Of a stretch of DNA of 64,000 nt, positions 57,048 through 64,000 are shown piece after piece. The position numbers and the translations under genes are program-made. The stretch's first letter is position 1. Each line of letters starts with the position of its first letter. The notes below the pieces were generated by a model. It was given only the letters and a program-made list of their open reading frames with translations, searched no databases and was not told the DNA's origin. Source of the DNA: Maniola hyperantus (taxonomy: Eukaryota > Arthropoda > Insecta > Lepidoptera > Nymphalidae); contig NC_048546.1 in NCBI RefSeq assembly GCF_902806685.2, forward strand, positions 12,633,891-12,697,890. Reading direction: 5' to 3'.

Positions 57048-57182
57048 CGAAGTGATCCTATAAGGGTTCCGTTTTTCCTTTTGAGGTACAGAACCCTAAA
57101 AACATTTCAATCCGTTGCTCCGTTACGACGTGATTGAAGGACAAACCAACAAACAAACACACTTTCGCATTTATAGTATGGG
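56446..57182. mobile_element. Foldback of two Helitron-like 5' ends with another repeat inserted between
   Basis: Left arm begins ATTATAAATGCGAAAGTGTG; right arm ends CACACTTTCGCATTTATAG. The CACGTCGCAACGGAGC block occurs in both, inverted. Between them (56648-57098) sits the CCGGCCAAGTGCGAGTCAGG repeat, with a (GACA)n tract at 56996-57047. Confidence 0.7.
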
Positions 57183-57497
57183 TATTGATGATTAAATAGT
57201 ATGTATAATTAAATAGGTAAAGAAAGTTGCTCAAATTGAAAGACATTGCAATATCTAAGTAGGCAACTAATTTCACGCGCTGAATCGCGGTAAAAGTTAC
57301 TCTTGCTAGAAACATTGTAACTAATTGACTTCCTTGTGCCTGCAACTTGGCCCACGTGGATTAAAATTTTGAAAATCGTAGAAGAATTGCTTTGCTTTCC
57401 CGGGATAAAGAACAAAAAACTCCTATATAGTCTTCCATCTGTCTGCAAAATCGATTCAGCCTATCGAAGATAAGGTTTTGATGGCATATACTTCATT

Positions 57498-57850
57498 ATC
57501 ATCATTATCGAGCGATAGACATCCACTGCTGGACACAGACCTCTTTTGTAAGAACTTCTTTGTGCCTGAATCCAGCAGCTCCCACATACTCGTTTTATGT
57601 CGTCTGTCCACCTAGGTCCTAGTGAGTAGTCTTCCAACGCTGCGCTTTCTGGCACGAGATCGCCATTCTAGCGCCTTGAGAACTCAACGTCTATCAGTTT
57701 TTCGAACTATGTGCTCTGCCCATTGCTACTTCAGCTTTGCAACCCGTTGAGATAATATAATGTCGGTTACTTTGTTTCTCCTACGGATCTTCTCATTTCT
57801 GATTTGATCACGTAGAGAAACTCCAAGCATAGCTCTCTCCATCGCACGCT
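57498..57850 (-). mobile_element. Non-LTR retrotransposon fragment (reverse transcriptase tail)
   Basis: Minus frame RWTDDIKRVCGSCWIQ and a decayed end with DVYRS, like the fragments at 8811 and 9121. Confidence 0.7.
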
Positions 57851-58069
57851 GCAGTAACTCTAAGTAAACTATAAGGCAAACTCAAACTCAAATTATAAAA
57901 TATGGTAAAAATCTGTTATTTCTCGTTCAAAGAGCTGCATTGCATTGTAATATGGGCCTTTGAAAGTAATTTCGATAACTGCAAAAGTGTCGCTACTAGA
58001 TGGCATAACCAGTCGCTTCAGTACTGAGTGAACATACATTATCACAAATTTCGTCACTGGCAGCAAGCG

Positions 58070-58142
58070 AGCCGTAGCTTATAGTGGTCTGAGCGTCGAG
58101 CGCGATCGCAGGAGACGCGGGTTCAATTCCTGCCGGTCCGCA
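58070..58142 (+). repeat. tRNA-like SINE head
   Basis: CCGTAGCTTATAGTGG and GCGGGTTCAATTCCTGCC resemble A and B boxes, but the 5' and 3' ends do not form a 7-bp acceptor stem. Confidence 0.4.
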
Positions 58143-58665
58143 ACTTTTGATATGTATTTAAAATTATTTAAAAACTCGGGTAAGTACACAAGTGAAATGA
58201 AATGATTTATTTGTTTTAAAAGGTCTTTTTAAAATTGTGCCAGGGACCCTGAAGTAAGTTTGCAAAACCTCAGGGTCCCCAACAGGTAGAACAAGTTGCA
58301 CGACAAAAGTAACAAAGCTTCTTTACAAGAGAAAATAAATAGCGGTAGGTAAGTAGGTAGGTACCTAGCTACATCTAAACCTATCAGGCACATTATGGAA
58401 AGTGAAACCTATTGCGTAATTTCACTTTTACTTACTCATCATCTTTTCATTGTTCCCTGTTTAGGCCTATCAATGAAATGAAATTATAATCAAAATCGAT
58501 TAAGGTGCTGAGTAATGTAATATTATCATAGTTTCCCTATTTAGGTACCTACATTATGTACCTATGTAGGTGTTTCACAACTTTTGAAAAAACAGTCTCA
58601 ATGACTGCCATTTTTTTTAAAGGTTTATCGATTAAAAAACCGTAAAACATCAGTACCCAAGTACT

Positions 58666-58890
58666 CATATTATAATTGCGAAAGTGTTGCTTGTTTGTTG
58701 GTCTATTGGTTTGTTGGTTTGTCCTTCAATAACGGGGCAACGGATCGACGTGATTTTTTGCATGGATATACCTAGTTTAAGACCTGGAGAGTGGCATAGG
58801 CCACTTTTTATCCCGAAAAATCAAAGAGTTGCCATGGGGTTTTTAAAAAACTAAATCCACGCGTAAGAAGTCGTGGGCATCAGCTAGTTA
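58666..58890 (+). mobile_element. Helitron-like element
   Basis: ATTATAATTGCGAAAGTG start, ACGTGATTTTTTGCATGG, end GTGGGCATCAGCTAGT. Confidence 0.75.
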
Positions 58891-58976
58891 TTAAAAACCA
58901 CAAACCGGTGAAAGGATTTAACGGTGATTTGTAGAGAAGATGGTAATTTCATAAACAAAACCTGTTGCCTACTCCT

Positions 58977-59516
58977 AGGGTTGCCATCCGTCCACGTTTC
59001 CCCGGATTTGTCCTAGTTTGGAGGGCGTCCGGGAAAGGTCCGGGCGTAGTGGGTTTGCATTTTGTCAGGGTATAAAATTTACGCACGCTATTAATTATTC
59101 ATAGCCATAGAAATATGTACCTTTTTTCTTGAAAGATGCGAGAAAAAACTTTGTTTAATTTTTAATTAATATTATTTACCAAACTTCAATGTATTTTGCT
59201 TTGTAAATCTATAATATAAAAATGAATCACTAAATGTGTTGTTCATCGCAAATCTCGAGAACCGCTGAACCGATTTCGCTAATTCTTTTTTATAATATTC
59301 CATGAAGTACGAGGATGGTTCTTACGGAGGGAAAATTTTAAAAAGTTTGAATCGACTGTTAGGCGGAACGAAGTTCGCCGGGGCAGCTAGTAAGTAAATA
59401 AATAATAACAATTTAAAACTAAATAGTTTATTTTATTTGTGAGGTAAAAAAGAACAGTTATTTTCGACAGACGTTTTTTAGCTCCTTAGTTTATAGATTA
59501 AACAGATGGCAACCCT
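58977..59516. mobile_element. Element with TAGGGTTGCCATC inverted ends, with a nested CTAGT element
   Basis: Left TAGGGTTGCCATCCGTCC, right GATGGCAACCCTA. A second copy of the outer element is at 63050-63414. Inside, 59207-59391 is a CTAGT-ending element (CACTAAATGTGTTGTTCATC ... GGGGCAGCTAGT). Confidence 0.7.
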
Positions 59517-59599
59517 ACTTTGGCACCTACACCTAACTCTAACCGCAAACCCTAACTCGTCGCACCTTGACTTTCTACAGCTGTTAGATTTATTAGGAA

Positions 59600-59772
59600 C
59601 TGCCCCCCAATTGTGTAAGAATAACCATTTCATGGCTATCGCAATCGTCAAGAAATTCTGCCATTTGATTGGTTGATTCGCTATTTACATTTTTTCACAG
59701 CCAATCAAAGGGCAGAATTCTTGACGATTGCGATAGCCATGAAATGGTTATTCTTACACAATTGGGGGGCAG
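59600..59772. mobile_element. Long-TIR palindromic MITE, copy 2
   Basis: Arms 59601-59661 and 59711-59771 are almost exact reverse complements over 61 bp (TGCCCCCCAATTGTGTAAGA at the left, its complement at the right), with a loop of about 49 nt. Confidence 0.9.
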
Positions 59773-59907
59773 ATGTTTTACGTATTGTTGTAGACCTTGA
59801 GTTTACCCGACTACGACAAAGCAAAAGGCCTTAAAGTTTAAAAGAGTTTTTTACCATTTTACCGGAATTTAGCAGTCAGTCAGTGATGTATGTATAATTA
59901 TAATAAT

Positions 59908-60118
59908 ACTAGCTTATGCTCGCGATTTCGTCCGCGTGGACTACACAATTTTAAACCCCTATTTCACCCCCTTAGGGGTTGAATTTCCAGTAATCCTTTC
60001 TTAGCGGATGCCTACGTCATATTAGCTATCTGCATGCCAAATTTCAGCCCGATCCGTCCAGTAGTTTGAGCTGCGCGTTGATAAATCAGTCAGTCAGTCA
60101 GTCAGTCACCTTTTCCTT
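59908..60118 (+). repeat. Interspersed repeat (CAGT-tail family), tandem unit 1
   Basis: CTTATGCTCGCGATTTCGTC to CAGTCAGTCAGTCAGTCACC; the next copy follows about 15 bp later. Confidence 0.85.
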
Positions 60119-60133
60119 TTATATATTTAGATT

Positions 60134-60332
60134 AGCTTATTCCCGCGACTTCGTCAGCGTTGACTACACAAATTTCAAACCCTTATTTTACCCCCTTAGG
60201 AGTTGAATTTTCAAAAATCCTTTGTTAGCGGATGTCTTAGTCATAATAACTATCTGCATGCCAAATTTCAGCCCGATCCGTCCAGTAGTTTGAGCTGTGC
60301 GTTGATAGATCAGTCAGTCAGTCAGCTTTTCC
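60134..60332 (+). repeat. Interspersed repeat (CAGT-tail family), tandem unit 2
   Basis: TTAGCTTATTCCCGCGACTT to GATCAGTCAGTCAGTCAGC. Confidence 0.85.
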
Positions 60333-60459
60333 TTTTCTATAAGTACCTAAGTAAGTAGTTATATAGATTTACGTATATTTCACCGTAACAGCTAAGCTAC
60401 TGAGCCGATTTCAATAATATTATCAGATGTTATCAGTGATGTGCAGTTATTTCCCACGC

Positions 60460-60690
60460 TATTATATCGATATCGATTATGTACCCGTTTACATCGTCAA
60501 ATCAATCACGATAGAGGCACTAAGTAGGGCAGAGCTCGGCTGTCTGTTTGGCTGTAAGTATCGTGATGACCTCTGCCTTTCTATCGGCTTTCGCTAATCA
60601 AGCACTGCGCAGATCGATATCGATACATAGTTGTCGACTAGTTTACCCGCCCCGGCTTAGCTCGGGTGGAATTTCGGAACTATAAACGCG
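60460..60690. promoter_or_regulatory. Promoter-like region with two DRE-type motifs and a TATA-like box
   Basis: TATCGATA occurs at 60465 and 60618, each inside ATCGATATCGAT; this is the octamer recognised by insect DREF. TATAAACGCG follows at 60681, then a CpG-rich GCGTACGCGCGCG. No coding exon was found just downstream, so the transcript is unknown; it might serve the large minus-strand gene or be chance. Confidence 0.3.
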
Positions 60691-60790
60691 TACGCGCGCG
60701 TTTAGTGTGTGTGAAGCCATAGGCTTTAGCGGACCAAGCGGCAAAATTTAATTAGCTTTGAGTTCTGCTTCAAGTAAATTTATTTAGTAC

Positions 60791-61005
60791 TAGCTTATGC
60801 TCGCGACTTCGTTCTTGTGGACTACACAAATTTCAAACCGCTATTTCACCCCCTTGAGTTGAATTTTCAAAAATCCTTTCTTAGCGGATATGCCTACGTC
60901 ATAATACCTACCTGCATGCCAAATTTCAGCCCGATCCGTCCATTAGTTTGAGCTGTGCGTTGATAGATCAGTCAGTCAGTCAGTCAGTCACCTTTTGATT
61001 TTATA
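60791..61005 (+). repeat. Interspersed repeat (CAGT-tail family)
   Basis: CTAGCTTATGCTCGCGACTT to CAGTCAGTCAGTCAGTCACC. Confidence 0.85.
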
Positions 61006-61330
61006 TATTTAGACAAAAACTTTTGGTTTAGTCAATAATACAGAAATAGCTGTTCCCAAAATCCAAAGTCGTGAGCCATAGAAACACATTGCTTGTAAAA
61101 CTAACCATGTTCAACGTAATTTATCTAGACAATAATTGATAAATACCAATTCCTATTACAGCCCGGTCGCTGAGAAATGTCGTGATTGGACCAAATCGGG
61201 TAATAATTGGACAATAATCACCCATTGTGGCGAATTTGTAGCCCGGCCTCGTAATCGATCTACATTCTCATCTTGTCAAACGAAAGTGAGTTATACCTCG
61301 CTTACATAGAAATGTCCATCTATGGTATCA

Positions 61331-61390
61331 TCGTCATCATCATCATCAGCCTGTGGACATCCACTGTTGGACATAGGCCTTCCCTAATGA
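61331..61390 (-). mobile_element. Reverse-transcriptase tail fragment
   Basis: ATCATCATCATCAGCCTGTG then GACATCCACTGTTGGACATA, the reverse of the QQWTS-type tail. Confidence 0.6.
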
Positions 61391-61430
61391 GCAGATTTAT
61401 GGTATAGTGCACGTAAAACATGTATGTATT

Positions 61431-61577
61431 ATAGTACGCGACAGATCGAGATGGCAATCCGGGTATGAGGCGGATGACGCCTCGCACACCCGTCACCCGC
61501 ACCGAGTTAGCGCGGGGGCTGTGTAGGCTTGCGGGGCGTCCCCACCCCGATTGCCATCTCGAGCTGTCGCGTATTTA
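61431..61577. mobile_element. GC-rich MITE-like element, copy 5, most complete
   Basis: Left TATAGTACGCGACAGATCGA, right TCGAGCTGTCGCGTATTTAT, with GATGGCAAT and ATTGCCATC inverted just inside. Confidence 0.8.
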
Positions 61578-61662
61578 TATTTAGTCCAATAGTCCAACCT
61601 GAACGCGAGCCAGTAAATAACAATATCTTGTTGAAAGTTGAAAACTAAAACCCGACTGAAAG

Positions 61663-61860
61663 GTGACTGACTGACTGATCTATCAACGCACAGCTCAAAC
61701 TACTGGACTGGAAGGCATGCAGATAGCTATTATGACGTAGGCGTATCTGCATGCCTGCATGCTAAGAAAGAATTTTTGAAAATACAGCCCCTAAGGGGGT
61801 GAAATAGGGGGTTGAAATTTGAGTAGTCTACGCGGACGAAGTCGCGAGCATAAGCTAGTT
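61663..61860 (-). repeat. Interspersed repeat (CAGT-tail family), reverse
   Basis: GTGACTGACTGACTGATCTA to GACGAAGTCGCGAGCATAAG. Confidence 0.8.
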
Positions 61861-61994
61861 TATCATAATATGCCAAAATTTAAAATTGTGGCATCATTTT
61901 TTCAGTGCTTTCTGTGAAAAATAATTGTTAGAAAGTAGTCAATTTAGTAGGATTTATCTAGAATTTGTAAAAGAAAATAATAAATATTATGTCA

Positions 61995-62150
61995 TGTAAA
62001 TGCAATGGTCTCAAAGGTGTTTGAAGTCTGCCAATCCGCACTATGGCCAGCGTGGTGGACTCTGGCCTATAGCCTTCTAATTCTGAGAGGAGTACCATGC
62101 ACATTAATGGGCCAACAATGGGTTGAAGATGATGGTGAATTTGGCACAAA
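61995..62150 (+). repeat. tRNA-SINE 3' fragment
   Basis: GGTCTCAAAGGTGTTTGAAG, CTGCCAATCCGCACTATGGC and GAGAGGAGTACC in family order. Confidence 0.7.
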
Positions 62151-63049
62151 ACTTTTGAAAGTTTAGACGAATAGAAACATCTATTTGACCAAGGCTTAGC
62201 TTTGCCTGATCTGAATTCTATATTGTGTTTGTTTATTTTCCTTCATTGTATCAATGAAGAAACTTATTACATTCAGATCAGATCATCGTAGGAATGCTTG
62301 ACCTAAACTTTCACTGTTTATTGCTGACTTGCAAACTCTTTGTTATGCTTATGTGTATTGGTCAGTATATTCTAAACTATAGATTCATCGATATAAACGA
62401 CAAGATACGCCCAATCGAACAAAATTTTTCACGATTTTGGAACCAAATAAATCAGCGCCACCTCATAGATACTAATGAACGACCCGTTTGAAATTCAGAC
62501 GTCACTGAGGTTGCATTGGTGCTAAAGCACCACTGAGTCGGTGCCATTTTGTTTGTTCAATGGCCCTGTCCATACGAAGTAATATACAAATATAAGTCAA
62601 TAGCTAGATCCTGTTTTGTTTGATTTATTGCTGTCTATAGCAGCAACTGTGGTCTATTTTCTGGTGGGAGGCTAACCTAACCTAACTGCAATATTAACTT
62701 GATTAGGGCACTAAACACAAAAAGCATTTAATAGTCGGTCGAGTCTTGAGTCGGAACGAGACCAGCTTAAAAACCTTCAACCACCCGTGTATTTATACAA
62801 TCGACTCAAGAGGGCTTCCCCGCAACAAATCACGTGACTTCCGTTCAAAAGGCAGCAACTACAAGTGCGATAACATTCGCTATGTACCTAGATAGAGCTT
62901 TTCAAAAGCTCCACAATAGCTCGAATACAAGCGTCAAGCATTCGCAGAAGGCAATAATTCAGTATCGGAGTGTTACCACGATGCTATCCTATCCACAGGC
63001 TCTTAGCACCACGCTCACTTGCCCCAGTTCCCAGTCATTGCTAATAGTT

Positions 63050-63414
63050 AGTGTTGCCATCGGTCCGGGTTTCCCCAGATTTGTCCTAGTTAATAGGGCG
63101 ACCGGGGAGCGTCAGGGCAGGGCTCCATTTGTAGTCCGGGTTTAAAAATGTAAAGTGTTGGGCCGCCCGCCCGCGACTACGCACTGTGACCGCACGTACG
63201 CCGCCCGCCCACGATCAACCGACTCGCCAAATTCACCGTCCCTCCGCCCCTCCCGTCGCAGTTGCCACGACTTCGCCGCCCTATTTTAACTGTTTTTTAT
63301 TACCTATGTTTAAAAGTTTAAAAAACCCTGTTGGCTTGTCCGGGTTCTGGGCTTTAAAATCCGGGGTTTTAAAGCGTCATGTCCTGGTTGCCAGTTTTTA
63401 GAGATGGCAGCCCT
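63050..63414. mobile_element. Element with GTTGCCATC inverted ends, copy 2
   Basis: Left AGTGTTGCCATCGGTCCGGG, right AGAGATGGCAGCCCT. The GC-rich interior has CCCGCCCG blocks. Confidence 0.65.
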
Positions 63415-63544
63415 ACTAATAGGAAGCCGTTAGCTGTTAGACAGTTAGGTACTTGTTACTTACACTGCTTCGCTGAGGTCTAGTACAAACGACTCTAGAT
63501 TTATTCTTACCATCCATTTTCCTTTGAAACCCCTATTATAATAT

Positions 63545-63735
63545 TACCAAGCTGATGCCCGCGACTTCATCAGCGTTGATTTAGGTTTTTAAGAATCCCA
63601 TGGGAATTCTTTGATTTTCCGGGATAAAATAGAATATGTGACGTTTTAGGTCTTTAATGCGAAAATTCGGGTCAATCCGTTGCGAGGTGATTGAAGGTCA
63701 AACTAACAAATCAACCAAGTCGCGGGCATCATCTA
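63545..63735 (-). mobile_element. Helitron-like element, reverse, partial
   Basis: AGCTGATGCCCGCGACTTCA start, GATTTTCCGGGATAAAATAG and CGAGGTGATTGAAGG blocks in reverse order. Confidence 0.6.
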
Positions 63736-64000
63736 ATATCTTAAAGGAAATATAATACCATGTTACTAAATTATGCCCGAGACTTCATCCACTGGATTTA
63801 TTATTTATTATTATTATTCTCTCATTTATTTATTTTTCTCATTTTTATCATATTTTTAAAAAAACAACAAACAATAAAATAACAGAAGCAACAAAAAAAA
63901 TTAAAGTAAAGTAACAGAAAATCAAATATTATTATTATTATGATTATTATTTATTATTAAACCTAATAATAAATAATAATCATAATAATCATAATTAAAG

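Larger units (their letters stand above)
56258..64000. other. Repeat-rich region without a recognised gene
   Basis: No exon with acceptable splice sites and coding character was found on either strand. It may be the next intron or the 5' flank of the large gene. The last 220 bases (63780-64000) are simple AT-rich sequence with TTATTA repeats. Confidence 0.5.

Overview
This window is nuclear DNA from a moth or butterfly (Lepidoptera). The evidence is AT-rich sequence, small exons with GT-AG introns, and a dense load of repeats typical of Lepidoptera: Helitron-like elements ending in CTAGT, tRNA-derived SINEs, non-LTR retrotransposon tails, and many short inverted-repeat elements. I did not try to name the species.

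Genes, left to right. (1) A minus-strand coiled-coil gene, 1-4550, has seven exons and runs off the left edge. (2) The plus-strand gene 5849-9844 encodes a complete 227-residue methylthioribulose-1-phosphate dehydratase (MtnB/APIP, methionine salvage). It lies head to head with gene 1 across about 1.3 kb. (3) An unrecognised four-exon coiled-coil gene, minus strand, 10962-13442, is tail to tail with APIP and has an apparent one-base frameshift in an A8 run. (4) Two minus-strand exons, 14194-15208, encode one fibronectin type III domain and a stop codon. (5) A single-exon minus-strand gene, 18572-22180, encodes a 1202-residue protein with CxCxxCxCxxC modules and a tandem array of about 35-residue repeats. 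(6) A very large minus-strand coiled-coil gene, 24215 to beyond 56257, has at least 17 coding exons plus a short terminal one. The reading phase is continuous over all of them (1115 codons plus an 18-codon tail).

Genes 1 and 6 are paralogues. Six consecutive exons of gene 1 match six consecutive exons of gene 6 in order, intron phase and, for two of them, exact length (237 and 186 nt). The fibronectin exons (4) are in phase with the last internal exon of gene 6, so they may be its alternative distal 3' end. If so, the Cys-rich gene (5) sits inside an intron of gene 6 on the same strand.

The rest is repeat. The 16.6-kb intron of gene 6 (33711-50300) holds a young non-coding LTR element (two 292-bp LTRs, one visible difference, CCAT duplication), a 1.7-kb hAT-type element with an 8-bp duplication and Helitrons nested inside it, and a hairpin of about 340 bp. 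The 50.5-55.3 kb intron holds an unusual GC-rich tandem repeat framed by AT-rich inverted arms. From 56.3 kb to the right edge I found no exon, only repeats and one promoter-like spot near 60.5-60.7 kb. No rRNA, authentic tRNA gene or CRISPR array was seen. No tool was run; all exon boundaries are hand-called from splice motifs and phase.
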